64,000 bases of DNA from Rhizobiaceae bacterium. GTDB taxonomy: Bacteria; Pseudomonadota; Alphaproteobacteria; Rhizobiales; Rhizobiaceae. The stretch lies in NCBI GenBank assembly GCA_023953845.1, contig JAMLJC010000001.1, positions 3,296,501-3,360,500 on the forward strand. The letters are read 5' to 3'. The notes below the pieces were generated by a model that had not been told where the DNA came from, did not search any database, and saw only the letters and a list, made by a program, of their open reading frames with translations. A program made the position numbers and the translations under genes. Positions 1 through 9,095 of the stretch are shown here, in pieces (positions within the stretch are counted from its first letter, which is position 1; every line of letters begins with the position of its first letter).

Positions 1-307
1 CGTGGTGCGCTATACCTACCTCCAGGCCAACAACATCTTCTCCCTGTTGATCCTCGGGCCGTCCATCGTCGCCGGAACGATCTCGCTCGGGCTAATGAAC
101 CAGATCAGCTATGCCTTCAGCCAGGTCACGTCCTCGTTCCAGTTCCTCGTGAATTCCTGGTCGACCATCGTGGAACTGCTGTCGGTTCACAAGCGTCTGC
201 GGGCGTTCGAGGCGGCCATAGACGACGAGCCGCTGCCGGACATCGATCAGCGCTATCTCGAACGCGAGCGCGCCGGAATGGCCGCCCACGAGCAGCCGGC
301 GTCCTGA
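1..307 (+). CDS. sbmA: SbmA/BacA-family peptide transporter, C-terminal end (partial)
   Basis: The reading frame is open at the left edge, so only about the last 100 residues are present. They contain the family-typical stretches RYTYLQANNIF, SIVAGTISLGLMNQ and LVNSWSTIVELLSVHKRLRAFE. SbmA/BacA proteins are inner-membrane, proton-driven importers of peptide antibiotics. In rhizobia BacA is needed for bacteroid survival and for lipid A with very-long-chain fatty acids (family knowledge). The visible part covers the end of the membrane domain and a short charged tail. The downstream gene is convergent. Confidence 0.85.
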   Translation, partial: VVRYTYLQANNIFSLLILGPSIVAGTISLGLMNQISYAFSQVTSSFQFLVNSWSTIVELLSVHKRLRAFEAAIDDEPLPDIDQRYLERERAGMAAHEQPAS

Positions 308-338
308 TTTTCACCGACGACGTCTCCGCGAGGGCGGC

Positions 339-1361
339 TCAGCCGCCCGCCGCGCTCTTCGCTGCGACGGTATCTCCGCTGGTTCGCGCCAGATAGTCGC
401 TGTAGGTGACGCAGGCGACGTCGGGGCGGATGCAGACCTCGCCGGCAAAGCGCTCCAGAGCGCGCCAGTAGGCGCCGCCGTTCATCTGCGTGAAATGGAA
501 GCCGAGTTGCAGCGGTGTCCTGTCGCCAGAAATTTCCTTCTCGAATGCCCTGCGGAACGCAAGATAGGTCCGCTCCTCGAACACGCCGTCGTCATCCCGG
601 CGCTCGAAACCGCCCGAATGCCGGACGAAGAGATTGTAGTCCATCGCGATCACGCGCCGTTCCTTGGGTCCCTCCGGGATTTGCGGCAGCGCGAAGCGCG
701 TGACCGCCGCGGACCTGTCGGGGCGTTCGGGCGCGCGCGACACGCCGCTGGCGTCGAATGTGAAACCCTTGGCTGCGAGCGCCTGATAGAGACCCGGTCC
801 TGTCGAAAGATAGGGTGCGCGAAACCCCTTGATTCCGTTGGCTGCGAAATCGCGCCATCCATCCGGCTCGCCGTCGATGCCGTTCGCCGTATAGGCCTCG
901 GTCAGCGCGGTGCGGAACGCGCGGAACTCGGCCAGCCATTCTGCCTTGCTCCAGCCCTTGCCGTCGAAATGACCGCAGGCGTGGCTGCCGATCTCGTGAC
1001 CTTCGCCATGCGCCGCCCAGATCTGCCTCAGCCGTTCCGTGACATCATCGCGCGTTGGCGCGAAGCCGATATTGGATTTTCCCGCTCCGTGTTCCGGCGC
1101 GACGTAGCTCGCGCGCCGCTCCTTCGGAATCAGGAACACGCAGGACAGGAAATATGTGAACCTCGCGCCGGTCTTCGCCGCCAGCGCGCGACTGCGTTTC
1201 CATTCGGCGATGCCGTTCGAATTGTCGAAGGAGATGAGCACATATTGCGGATTGTCCGCCTTCACGAACGTCTGTCCGGGCTCGGCCAGCGCCGGTGGAC
1301 TGACGGCTGAAAGGGCGATGGCAAGGCTGACGGCGACACGGAACGATGACAGGGACGACAT
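339..1361 (-). CDS. secreted polysaccharide deacetylase family protein
   Basis: The 340-residue product begins with a signal peptide (residues 1 to about 27, ending ALA). It shows NodB-fold traits: YVLISFDNSN near the start of the mature protein, an HEIGSHACGHFDG motif with the two metal-binding histidines, and a GFRAPYLS motif. Such enzymes remove acetyl groups from polysaccharide or peptidoglycan sugars in the periplasm. I chose the ATG at 1361 because it directly precedes the signal peptide; longer versions would run into the divergent NnrU-like gene. The early FDNSN, where many relatives have FDDG, makes the exact substrate uncertain. Confidence 0.7.
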   Translation of the reverse strand: MSSLSSFRVAVSLAIALSAVSPPALAEPGQTFVKADNPQYVLISFDNSNGIAEWKRSRALAAKTGARFTYFLSCVFLIPKERRASYVAPEHGAGKSNIGFAPTRDDVTERLRQIWAAHGEGHEIGSHACGHFDGKGWSKAEWLAEFRAFRTALTEAYTANGIDGEPDGWRDFAANGIKGFRAPYLSTGPGLYQALAAKGFTFDASGVSRAPERPDRSAAVTRFALPQIPEGPKERRVIAMDYNLFVRHSGGFERRDDDGVFEERTYLAFRRAFEKEISGDRTPLQLGFHFTQMNGGAYWRALERFAGEVCIRPDVACVTYSDYLARTSGDTVAAKSAAGG

Positions 1362-1472
1362 GTTCCGCCGGTAGTCGCGAAATATGGCCTCGATTTGGAG
1401 ACGGATCGGTTTGCCGATCTCTCCCGATGGAGTAGGTTCGTCCCGCCAGCAAGATTCAGCCAGCAGGACGTC

Positions 1473-2039
1473 ATGCTCGTTCTTATTCTCGGCCTCGTGA
1501 TTTTTCTCGGTACGCATTCGATTCGTATCCTCGCGCCCGAATGGCGGGACCGGCAGCGTGCCGCGATGGGCGACGGGCCCTGGCGCGGCGTCTATTCCCT
1601 CGCTTCGCTTGTCGGCTTCGTGCTGATCGTCTGGGGCTTCGGCATGGCGCGCGCCGAAACCGGCTATCTTTACGATCCGCCGGTCGCGCTACGCCACGTC
1701 GCGCTCCTGCTGATGCTTTTCTCCTTCATCTCGCTCGCGGTCTCGATCTTCCCCGCCGGCCGACTGAAGGCGATGCTGAAGCATCCGATGCTGCTGTCCG
1801 TGAAGATCTGGGCCTTCGCCCATTTGCTGGCGAATGGCGAGACGGCGTCCGTCGTGTTGTTCGTGGCGGTGCTGGCCTGGGCGGTGATCGACCGCATCGC
1901 GCTGAAACGGCGTGGCGCGCCCGTTGCGCAGCCCGGCCCGGCGAAATGGGATGCCATCGCCATTGCCGTGGGCATCGTGGCTTACGCGTTGTTCGTGTGG
2001 AAACTGCATGCGTGGCTGATCGGCGTGTCGCCGATGTAG
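1473..2039 (+). CDS. NnrU family membrane protein
   Basis: This 188-residue protein has about five hydrophobic segments and the NnrU-type opening MLVLILGLVIFLGTHSIRI. NnrU-like proteins occur beside denitrification genes in some species, but most homologues in rhizobia lie in unrelated contexts and have no defined role. The ATG at 1473 is preceded by AGGAC at suitable spacing. It is divergent from the deacetylase gene, and neither neighbour concerns nitrogen oxides, so a denitrification role is not supported here. Confidence 0.75.
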   Translation: MLVLILGLVIFLGTHSIRILAPEWRDRQRAAMGDGPWRGVYSLASLVGFVLIVWGFGMARAETGYLYDPPVALRHVALLLMLFSFISLAVSIFPAGRLKAMLKHPMLLSVKIWAFAHLLANGETASVVLFVAVLAWAVIDRIALKRRGAPVAQPGPAKWDAIAIAVGIVAYALFVWKLHAWLIGVSPM

Positions 2040-2174
2040 CGCGAAAGTGAACCGGATACGGGTCGGAAGCGCGCCGGTTCGGGCTAATTTCCGCGGCGGG
2101 CCTTCCCACCCGTCAAAATTTCGCTAAAACGCGGGCTCAAGCGAGGCCCGGTTGGGCGCAGACGGGCAGACGAC

Positions 2175-2840
2175 ATGTCGGACGATACCTTTATCCGCGA
2201 AGTGAACGAGGAGATGCGCCGCGAGCAGGCTCAGGCGATCTGGGATCGTTATGGCCCCGCGGCCATCGCCATCGCCGTACTGGTGGTTCTGGCGACGGCG
2301 GCGTGGGTCGCCTACGACTATTGGGACACGTCGCGGGCCAATGCGTCGGGCGACAAGTTCTCGCAGGCTTTGGTGCTCGCCAACAGCGACAAGGCCGACG
2401 AGGCGCTCGCCGCGCTCAAGGATCTCGAGGACAATGGCTACGGCGCCTATCCGCTGCTGGCCCGCATGCGCGCCGCCACCGTGCTTGCCGACAAGGGCGA
2501 TGTCGCCGGCGCGGTCGCGGAGTTCGACGCGGTCGCGGCCGACACTTCCATTCCCGTCGCTATCCGCGACATGGCGAAGCTGCGCGCCGCCTTCCTGCTG
2601 GTCGACAATGGCAGCTACGCCGATGTCGCAAACCGCGCGGAATCGTTGGCGGCGGACACCAATCCGCTGCGTTTCTCGGCGCGTGAGGCGATGGCCCTGT
2701 CCGCGTGGAAGGAAGGCAAGGCCGCCGACGCGTTGAAGCTTTACGAGCAGATCACCGCCGATCAGAATGCGCCGCGCAACAGCCGTGAGCGGGCGACCAT
2801 GATGGCCGAACTGATCCGCGGCTCCGGCGATGCGTCGTGA
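2175..2840 (+). CDS. YfgM-like tetratricopeptide membrane protein
   Basis: The 221-residue product has a short cytoplasmic N-terminus, one transmembrane helix (about residues 28-50) and a C-terminal helical repeat region with alanine-rich TPR-like pairs. This layout and the position directly before der match YfgM-type proteins. In E. coli YfgM is an inner-membrane protein of the periplasmic chaperone network linked to the Sec translocon. The stop codon is 3 bases before the der start, so the two genes are likely cotranscribed. Function is transferred from the family. Confidence 0.75.
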   Translation: MSDDTFIREVNEEMRREQAQAIWDRYGPAAIAIAVLVVLATAAWVAYDYWDTSRANASGDKFSQALVLANSDKADEALAALKDLEDNGYGAYPLLARMRAATVLADKGDVAGAVAEFDAVAADTSIPVAIRDMAKLRAAFLLVDNGSYADVANRAESLAADTNPLRFSAREAMALSAWKEGKAADALKLYEQITADQNAPRNSRERATMMAELIRGSGDAS

Positions 2841-2843
2841 TGC

Positions 2844-4274
2844 ATGAGCTTCACCGCAGCCATAATCGGCCGGCCGAACGTCGGTAAGTCGACGCTGTTC
2901 AACCGGCTCGTCGGCCGGCGGCTGGCGCTCGTCGACGACACGCCGGGCGTGACGCGAGACCGCCGCGTCCATGCAGCAAAACTCTACGATCTGACCTTCG
3001 ACGTCATCGATACGGCCGGTTTCGAGGATTCCGGCCCGGAAACGCTCGCCGGCCGCATGCGCCGGCAGACCGAGATCGCCATAAGCGAGGCCGACATCAT
3101 CCTTTTCGTGATCGATGCGAAGGGCGGACTGCTCCCCGACGACAAGACCTTCGCCGACATTGTGCGGCATTCCGGCAAGCCGGTCGTGCTCGTCGCCAAC
3201 AAGGCCGAGGCGCGCGGTGCCGGCGCCGGCATGCTGGAGGCGTGGGAGGTCGGCCTCGGCGAGCCTGTTCCGATCTCCGCCGAACATGGTCAGGGCATGC
3301 CCGATCTTCGCGACGCCATCGTGGAGGCGCTGGGCGAGGAACGTGCGCTGGGCTCGGACGACGAGGACAAAGACCTCATCGCCGAAAGCGAAGTGCTGAT
3401 CGGCGAGGATGTCGAGCCGGATGACGAAGAGCCGGCCTATGACGACACCAGGCCGCTGCGCATCGCCGTGGTCGGCCGCCCGAACGCGGGCAAGTCGACC
3501 CTCATCAACGCGCTGATCGGTGAGGAACGCCTGCTCACGGGTCCTGAAGCCGGCATCACGCGCGATTCGATCTCTGTCGACTGGGACTGGCGTGGCCGCA
3601 AGATCCGCCTGTTCGACACGGCCGGCATGCGTCGCAAGGCGCGGGTTCAGGAAAAGCTGGAAAAGCTCTCCGTGTCGGATGGCCTACGCGCCGTGCGCTT
3701 CGCCGAAGTCGTCATCATCGTGCTCGATGCGACGATCCCCTTTGAGAAGCAGGACCTGCAGATCGCCGACCTGATCATCCGCGAGGGCAGGGCGCCTGTC
3801 ATCGCCTTCTCCAAATGGGACCTGATCGACGAGCCGCAGCGCGTGCTTGCCGAACTGCGCGAGAAGACCGAACGGCTGCTGCCGCAGGCGCGCGGCATTC
3901 GTGCCGTTCCTCTCTCGGCCGAAACGGAGCGCGGCCTCGACAAGCTGATGGAAGCCGTTATCGCGACCCATCAGGTCTGGAACCGCCGCGTTTCCACTGG
4001 CCGGCTCAACCGCTGGCTGGAAGGCATTCTGGCGCACCATCCGCCGCCGGCCGTTGCCGGCCGCCGGTTGAAGATCAAATATGTGACGCAGGCGAAGACC
4101 CGGCCGCCGGGCTTCGTCGTCTCGTGCTCGCGCCCCGACGCGATGCCCCAATCCTACGTGCGCTATCTGGTCAACAATCTGCGCGACGCCTTCGACATGC
4201 CGGGCGTTCCGATCCGCGTCGCCCTGCGGACCTCGGACAATCCGTTCGCCGGCAGGGCGAAGAAGCGCGGCTGA
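2844..4274 (+). CDS. der: ribosome biogenesis GTPase Der (EngA)
   Basis: Der has two tandem GTPase domains and a KH-like C-terminal domain. Both P-loops are visible, GRPNVGKS near residue 8 and GRPNAGKS near residue 211, each followed by a DTAG(F/M) G3 motif (DTAGFEDSG and DTAGMRRKA). The G4 motifs appear as NKAE and SKWD, and the KH-like domain closes the protein. The length of 476 residues includes an acidic linker (EDVEPDDEEP) between the GTPase domains, as in other rhizobia. Der acts in maturation of the 50S ribosomal subunit. Confidence 0.97.
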   Translation: MSFTAAIIGRPNVGKSTLFNRLVGRRLALVDDTPGVTRDRRVHAAKLYDLTFDVIDTAGFEDSGPETLAGRMRRQTEIAISEADIILFVIDAKGGLLPDDKTFADIVRHSGKPVVLVANKAEARGAGAGMLEAWEVGLGEPVPISAEHGQGMPDLRDAIVEALGEERALGSDDEDKDLIAESEVLIGEDVEPDDEEPAYDDTRPLRIAVVGRPNAGKSTLINALIGEERLLTGPEAGITRDSISVDWDWRGRKIRLFDTAGMRRKARVQEKLEKLSVSDGLRAVRFAEVVIIVLDATIPFEKQDLQIADLIIREGRAPVIAFSKWDLIDEPQRVLAELREKTERLLPQARGIRAVPLSAETERGLDKLMEAVIATHQVWNRRVSTGRLNRWLEGILAHHPPPAVAGRRLKIKYVTQAKTRPPGFVVSCSRPDAMPQSYVRYLVNNLRDAFDMPGVPIRVALRTSDNPFAGRAKKRG

Positions 4275-4385
4275 GAATCCCGGTCCAGCTGCAATATTGC
4301 TCGAATCCGGCCGTTAACCGCTCGTCAAGGTTAATGCATCATTGTCGCCCTTCAGTGGGGTTCTGTTGCGTCCTGGAGAGCGTAC

Positions 4386-5573
4386 GTGCAGCGATTTCGT
4401 CTGGCGCGGCGGGCGTCCTATGCCTTGCCTGCGGCGCGGTCCTTCCTGTCTCCGTTGGTGGTTGGTCTCGGCCTTTGGGTCGGATTTCCGACGGTTGCCG
4501 CCTATCAGGACATGACCAGCATGGTCTCGGGGCTCGAAGGGCAGGGCGCACGCTGGACCGCTTTCGTCGAAAAATCCGTCGCCGGCTCCCTGCATGTTGC
4601 GGAGATGCCGTTCGCCAATGCGGATGACGTGACCGGATCGATATCCGGTTCGGGCGTCGAGATGCCCGGCATAGGCAAGGTCGCGCTGCTGGCAAAGGGC
4701 GCCAAACACGCCGGCAGCAGCGACGAGGCCCGCATCAACCGCGCCGACAAGCGCGACCGCGTCGTCAAGGTGGTCCCGGTGGCGCCGCCGAAGGCCTTCA
4801 ACGCCGGCTCGGTTTTCCGGCGCAGCAGCTCGCTTCTGCGGCCGACGCTCGACGGCGATCTGAAGATGGCCTTCGCCAGGCCGGACATCGCCGGCAAGGA
4901 GATCGAGATCGCCGCCGCTTTCCATCCGACAGTGGAAAAGAAGGTGCATCCCGCTGTCCCGAGCTATCTCGCGGACCTCGTCACCAACGACAAGCCCGAT
5001 GTGCTCGCCACCGCCTATGCGCCGGCCGAGCCCGACTATGCGAAGGCCTCGCCCTTCGAGACGCTGCTGCGCGACGAAAAACCGAACGGCGGCCGTTTCA
5101 TCCCGCCTATGCTGCCGGGCGACCACGCCTGGATGGAGACGCCTCTCCCGGCCTCGGCGTTCTCGCCGAAGGAACAGGAGTGCCTCGCCAACGCCATCTA
5201 CTTCGAGGCGCGGGGCGAATCGACGCGCGGACAGGCTGCCGTCGCGCAGGTAGTGCTCAATCGTGTGCGCAATCCCGCCTATCCGGATTCGATCTGCGGC
5301 GTCGTCTACCAGAATCAGGACTGGAAGAACCGCTGCCAGTTCTCCTTCGCCTGCGACGGCATCAAGGACCGGGTGCTCAGCCCGTGGCACTACCGCCGCG
5401 CCAGGGAAATCGCCATGGCGGTGACGGCCGGCAAGATTTTCATCCCCGAGGTCGGCTCGTCCACGCATTACTATGCGCAATATGTCAGCCCGGGCTGGGC
5501 GCGCACGATGAAGAAGATGACCAAGATCGGTCTTCACATCTTCTACCGCACCTATGGCGGCGGCTGGAGCTAG
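4386..5573 (+). CDS. SleB-type cell wall hydrolase
   Basis: The 395-residue protein starts with a positively charged hydrophobic segment (signal anchor or signal peptide). A low-conservation region follows, then a hydrolase_2/SleB domain over roughly residues 265-395, recognisable from LANAIYFEARGES, VAQVVLNRV, YPDSICGVVYQ and HYYAQYVSPGWA. SleB-type enzymes are peptidoglycan lytic transglycosylases; the glutamate in YFEARGE is the likely catalytic acid. The start is GTG at 4386, preceded by GGAG. The integrated element carries a second protein with a related N-terminal domain (42378-43718). Confidence 0.85.
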   Translation: MQRFRLARRASYALPAARSFLSPLVVGLGLWVGFPTVAAYQDMTSMVSGLEGQGARWTAFVEKSVAGSLHVAEMPFANADDVTGSISGSGVEMPGIGKVALLAKGAKHAGSSDEARINRADKRDRVVKVVPVAPPKAFNAGSVFRRSSSLLRPTLDGDLKMAFARPDIAGKEIEIAAAFHPTVEKKVHPAVPSYLADLVTNDKPDVLATAYAPAEPDYAKASPFETLLRDEKPNGGRFIPPMLPGDHAWMETPLPASAFSPKEQECLANAIYFEARGESTRGQAAVAQVVLNRVRNPAYPDSICGVVYQNQDWKNRCQFSFACDGIKDRVLSPWHYRRAREIAMAVTAGKIFIPEVGSSTHYYAQYVSPGWARTMKKMTKIGLHIFYRTYGGGWS

Positions 5574-5706
5574 CGGGCGTCTCCTTCGCCAAACGGGAAG
5601 AATCTGACCTCCGACGATCCCCGACATCTGTGCGCATGATGTCGCACCGAGCTAAGTATCGGAAATAAAAGCAAAAAATCCCTTGGACGAACTGCCTTCC
5701 GGTGGC

Positions 5707-5735
5707 TTGACTGCCGGAAGACCGCTAACTATGTT
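5707..5735 (+). promoter_or_regulatory. predicted sigma-70 promoter of the atp F0 operon
   Basis: TTGACT (5707-5712) and TATGTT (5730-5735) are separated by 17 bases, placing transcription start near 5742, about 50 bases before atpI. An inverted repeat with 7-base arms, CTTCCGG (5696-5702) and CCGGAAG (5714-5720), straddles the -35 box and could be an operator. This is a sequence match only. Confidence 0.5.
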
Positions 5736-5792
5736 GCGCGCGACTTTGAAGCGGGCAAGGCGGAGACGTTCTGGCCGGGCGAGGGGGTTGCG

Positions 5793-6200
5793 ATGGCCGA
5801 TAATGACGGGCCAGGCGAAACCGGCGATACCAGGCCCGGAACGAGCGGAAGTGCTGGCCGTGAAGGCGATCTCGAACGCCGCCGCCGTGATCTCGACGCG
5901 ATACTTGCGGCGAGACGGCCGGCAAAAGGGATCGAGGCTGACAAGCCGAAGTCGGGCGGAATGGCCGGGTTCGGCAATGCACTCAAACTGTCGAGCGAGT
6001 TCATCGCCGGCATTTTGGTTGGTGTGGGGCTGGGTTGGGTGATCGATCACTGGGCGGGTACGTCGCCCTGGGGATTGATCGTCTTTCTTTTCTTGGGCTT
6101 CGGCGCCGGCGTGCTGAATGTCCTGAGGTCGGTCGGCAGGGTTGCCGAAGCCGGCATCAGGCAACCGGAAGACAAAGGCGGTACGCCGCCGAAAACGTGA
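5793..6200 (+). CDS. atpI: ATP synthase assembly protein AtpI
   Basis: The 135-residue product has a hydrophilic, charged N-terminal half and two transmembrane helices, the first around EFIAGILVGVGLGWVID. AtpI helps assemble the c-ring of F-type ATP synthase in the inner membrane and is normally the first gene of the F0 operon. It sits 38 bases before atpB. The promoter-like sequence at 5707-5735 lies just upstream. Confidence 0.9.
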   Translation: MADNDGPGETGDTRPGTSGSAGREGDLERRRRDLDAILAARRPAKGIEADKPKSGGMAGFGNALKLSSEFIAGILVGVGLGWVIDHWAGTSPWGLIVFLFLGFGAGVLNVLRSVGRVAEAGIRQPEDKGGTPPKT

Positions 6201-6238
6201 AACCTGCGCCGCTCTGGCGCTGCTGTCGAGGGCTCTAG

Positions 6239-6988
6239 GTGGCAAACGATCCGATCCATCAGTTCCAGATCTCGAAGCTGATTCCGATCGAAATCGGCGG
6301 CATGGATTTCTCGTTCACCAATTCCTCTCTGTTCATGGTGCTCACCGCGGCGTCGGCCGGCGCCTTCCTTTATATGACGACCTCGCAGCGCGGGCTGATC
6401 CCGAGCCGCCTGCAGTCGATCTCCGAAATGTCCTACGAGTTCATCGCCAACATGCTGCGCGACGCCGCCGGCAGTCACGGCATGAAGTTCTTTCCGCTGG
6501 TCTTCTCGCTCTTCATGTTCGTGCTGGTCGCGAACCTCTGGGGCATGTTCCCTTATTTCTTCACTGTCACCAGTCACATCATCGTCACCTTCGCGCTGGC
6601 ACTTCTGGTGATCGGCACCGTTATCATCTATGGCTTCCTGAAGCACGGCTTCGGCTTCCTGAAACTCTTCGTGCCGCAGGGCGTGCCGGGCATTCTGGTG
6701 CCGCTGGTGGTGGCGATCGAGGTCATTTCGTTCCTTTCGCGTCCGATCAGCCTTTCGGTACGTCTCTTCGCCAACATGCTCGCCGGCCACATCACGCTTA
6801 AGGTGTTCGCGGGCTTCGTCACCTCGCTCAGCGCCATGGGCGCGGTCGGCGTGATCGGCTCGGTTCTGCCGCTGGCGATGACCGTCGCGCTGACCGCTCT
6901 CGAGTTTCTCGTTGCCTTCCTGCAGGCCTACGTCTTTGCGGTGCTGACCTGCATGTACCTCAACGACGCCCTGCATCCGGGGCACTGA
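6239..6988 (+). CDS. atpB: ATP synthase F0 subunit a
   Basis: The 249-residue multi-spanning protein carries the signature SRPISLSVRLFANMLAGH, in which Arg175 is the essential arginine of the proton half-channels. It forms the stator channel beside the c-ring and converts proton flow into rotation. The start is GTG at 6239 (the protein begins MANDPIHQFQ), the usual N-terminus in rhizobia. Confidence 0.97.
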   Translation: MANDPIHQFQISKLIPIEIGGMDFSFTNSSLFMVLTAASAGAFLYMTTSQRGLIPSRLQSISEMSYEFIANMLRDAAGSHGMKFFPLVFSLFMFVLVANLWGMFPYFFTVTSHIIVTFALALLVIGTVIIYGFLKHGFGFLKLFVPQGVPGILVPLVVAIEVISFLSRPISLSVRLFANMLAGHITLKVFAGFVTSLSAMGAVGVIGSVLPLAMTVALTALEFLVAFLQAYVFAVLTCMYLNDALHPGH

Positions 6989-7055
6989 CGATCATCCACG
7001 GGGCGGCTCGCCGCCTCCAGACAAGCCATTCCAGTTTCACGAAGGAGTTGAACAA

Positions 7056-7280
7056 ATGGAAGCTGAAGCAGCACGTTACATCGGCGCTGGTATTGCATGC
7101 CTCGGCATGGGTGGCGCAGGCATCGGCCTGGGCACCATTTTCGGTAACTACCTGGCGGGCGCGCTGCGCAACCCCTCCGCCGCCGACGGCCAGTTCGGCC
7201 GCCTGATCTTCGGCTTCGCCGTGACGGAAGCTCTGGGCATCTTCTCGCTGCTCGTCGCGCTTCTGGCGCTGTTCGGCTGA
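7056..7280 (+). CDS. atpE: ATP synthase F0 subunit c
   Basis: At 74 residues this is the proteolipid that forms the rotor ring. It consists of two transmembrane helices around a polar loop (RNPSAADGQ). The ion-binding carboxylate is Glu58, in FAVTEALGIFS. A strong ribosome binding site (GAAGGAG) precedes the ATG, consistent with the high stoichiometry of this subunit. Confidence 0.98.
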   Translation: MEAEAARYIGAGIACLGMGGAGIGLGTIFGNYLAGALRNPSAADGQFGRLIFGFAVTEALGIFSLLVALLALFG

Positions 7281-7335
7281 TCGATCGGAACGCTCTCGGG
7301 CCGGCTCGCCTGCCGCGGCCGGCCTCGGACAGGGG

Positions 7336-7950
7336 ATGACGATGTTTGTGACACCTGGCTATGCTCAGGAAGCGGCTCCGGCCGAAGGCGAGGCGCATGA
7401 TGCGGCCGCCGGCGAAACCGGACATGCCACGGAGACGCATGCGTCGACCGAGCACGCGAAAGGCGAGTTTCCGCCTTTCAGCCCGCAATACTACCCGTCC
7501 CAGATACTCTGGCTGGTCATCACCTTCGGGCTTTTCTACCTTTTCCTGAAGAAAGTCGTCCTGCCGCGGGTCGGTGGCATTCTCGAAGTCCGCCGCGACC
7601 GCATCGCCGGCGATCTCGATCAGGCGGCCCGCATGAAGGCGGAGGCCGACGCGGCCATCGCCGCCTATGAGCAGGAACTCGCCGAGGCCCGGGCCAAGGC
7701 GAACGCCATCGGCCAGGAAGCGCGCGACGGCGCCAAAACGGAAGCCGAGGTCCAGCGCAAGCAGATCGAGAAGGATCTTGAAGGCAAGCTCGGCGAATCG
7801 GAAGCGCGCATCGCCTCCATCAAGGCTTCGGCCATGAAGGAAGTCGGTTCGATCGCGGAGGATACCGCTACCGCGATCGTTCAGCAGCTCGTCAGCGGGA
7901 AGACCGACAAGGCGGCGATCGCCGCCGCCGTCAAGGCAGCACGGGAGTAG
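7336..7950 (+). CDS. atpF': ATP synthase F0 subunit b'
   Basis: The 204-residue protein is one of two b-type subunits that form a heterodimeric peripheral stalk in alphaproteobacteria. An Ala/Glu-rich N-terminal extension (residues 1-50) precedes one transmembrane helix (SQILWLVITFGLFYLFLKKV), and the rest is a long coiled coil rich in Ala, Glu and Lys. It ends 5 bases before the second b gene, so the two are probably translationally linked. Confidence 0.93.
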   Translation: MTMFVTPGYAQEAAPAEGEAHDAAAGETGHATETHASTEHAKGEFPPFSPQYYPSQILWLVITFGLFYLFLKKVVLPRVGGILEVRRDRIAGDLDQAARMKAEADAAIAAYEQELAEARAKANAIGQEARDGAKTEAEVQRKQIEKDLEGKLGESEARIASIKASAMKEVGSIAEDTATAIVQQLVSGKTDKAAIAAAVKAARE

Positions 7951-7955
7951 CCGGC

Positions 7956-8435
7956 ATGGATGCGACATTCTGGGCCACCGTTGCTCTCGTCCTCTTCCTC
8001 GCCATCATCTTCTACCTGAAGGTGCCCGGCATGATCGGCAGGTCGCTGGACGGGCGCGCCGCCAAGATCGCCAATGAGCTGGAGGAAGCCCGCAAGCTTC
8101 GCGAGGAATCCCAGCAGCTTCTGGCCGAGTTCCAGCGCAAGCGGAAGGAAGCCGAGAAGGAAGCCGGGGAGATCGTCGAGGCTGCCAGGCGTGAAGCGGC
8201 GATTCTTGTTCAGGACGCGCACAAGAAGAGCGAGGAGTATGTCGCGCGCCGCACCGCGATGGCCGAGCAGAAGATCGCCCAGGCCGAGCGTGACGCGGTG
8301 AACGAAGTCCGCTCGACGGCCGTCGACATCGCGATCGAGGCCGCCCGCAAGATTCTGGAGACCAAGGTCGATGCAGGCGCCGATGCGGCGCTCTTCTCCT
8401 CCTCCGTGCAGGAATTGAAGTCGAAGCTCAACTGA
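7956..8435 (+). CDS. atpF: ATP synthase F0 subunit b
   Basis: The 159-residue protein has an N-terminal transmembrane helix (ATVALVLFLAIIFYLKVPG) followed by a long charged coiled coil that dimerises with b' to form the stator stalk. It is the last gene of the F0 operon, followed by a strong intrinsic terminator. No F1 genes are present here; in alphaproteobacteria they lie in a separate operon. Confidence 0.95.
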   Translation: MDATFWATVALVLFLAIIFYLKVPGMIGRSLDGRAAKIANELEEARKLREESQQLLAEFQRKRKEAEKEAGEIVEAARREAAILVQDAHKKSEEYVARRTAMAEQKIAQAERDAVNEVRSTAVDIAIEAARKILETKVDAGADAALFSSSVQELKSKLN

Positions 8436-8464
8436 GCATCGTTTCGTTCAACTCTGGTGACTGG

Positions 8465-8492
8465 GGCCATCGCGGCGACGCGGTGGCCTTTT
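8465..8492 (+). terminator. intrinsic terminator of the atp F0 operon
   Basis: A 10-base stem (GGCCATCGCG at 8465-8474 with CGCGGTGGCC at 8479-8488, one G-U pair) with a GCGA tetraloop is followed directly by TTTTCATTT. It sits 29 bases after the atpF stop codon. Confidence 0.8.
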
Positions 8493-8582
8493 CATTTGCC
8501 GATCTGCCGACAGAGGCACGGAACCAAAGGCTCCTTCCGCCAGTTTCGCACCCGGTTGCAAACAGCGTGCAAGGAGAGCGGC

Positions 8583-9080
8583 ATGGCTCGCGAGGAAAAT
8601 ACCGGAAAGTCGGAACAGGAGCTGCGCGAGCGGGTGTGGGAACTCGCCGATGACATCGGATTCTGTATGTTCGTCACCTGGGACGGAGAGAGGCAGAAGG
8701 CGCGGCCCATGGATGCGCATGTGGACGAGGACGCCGGTTCGGTCTTCTTCCTGACCGACGTCGACGGCGGCAAGGTCGATGAGCTTGAGGAATTCCCCGA
8801 AGCGCTCATCACATTTTCCGACAAGATGAAGTTCGTCAGCATGAGCGGCAGGGCGACCGTGTCGAACGACCGGACCAAGATACGGGAGCTGTTCGAAGCG
8901 TCTTCGAAAGCCTGGTGGGATTCGGCGGAAGACCCGGACATCCGTCTGATCACCCTCGTTCCCGATCAGGCCGAGCTGTGGGACAGCCCGAACCTGCTGA
9001 TATCGAGCATCCTCATGCTCACGGCGGCGGTGACGGGCGCCAAGCCGAAACTCGGCGATCACGCTAAGGTCGCCATCTGA
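8583..9080 (+). CDS. pyridoxamine 5'-phosphate oxidase-fold (general stress) protein
   Basis: The 165-residue product matches the split-barrel flavin-binding family of general stress proteins (GS26-like). Visible segments are IGFCMFVTWDGERQKARPM, VFFLTDVDGGKVDELE and the C-terminal VPDQAELWDSPN. Members bind FMN, heme or F420, and most have no assigned substrate. The ATG at 8583 follows AAGGAGAGCGGC. It is not the biosynthetic PdxH, which lies at 38584-39204. Confidence 0.8.
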   Translation: MAREENTGKSEQELRERVWELADDIGFCMFVTWDGERQKARPMDAHVDEDAGSVFFLTDVDGGKVDELEEFPEALITFSDKMKFVSMSGRATVSNDRTKIRELFEASSKAWWDSAEDPDIRLITLVPDQAELWDSPNLLISSILMLTAAVTGAKPKLGDHAKVAI

Positions 9081-9095
9081 TCCCGATGGCCGCCT

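Noticed and set aside
1473..2039. Denitrification locus around the NnrU-like gene
   Set aside because: No nitrite or nitric oxide reductase gene or regulator lies nearby.
4386..5573. Spore germination function for the SleB-type protein
   Set aside because: The family name comes from Bacillus; alphaproteobacteria do not form endospores, so only a peptidoglycan-cleaving role is kept.
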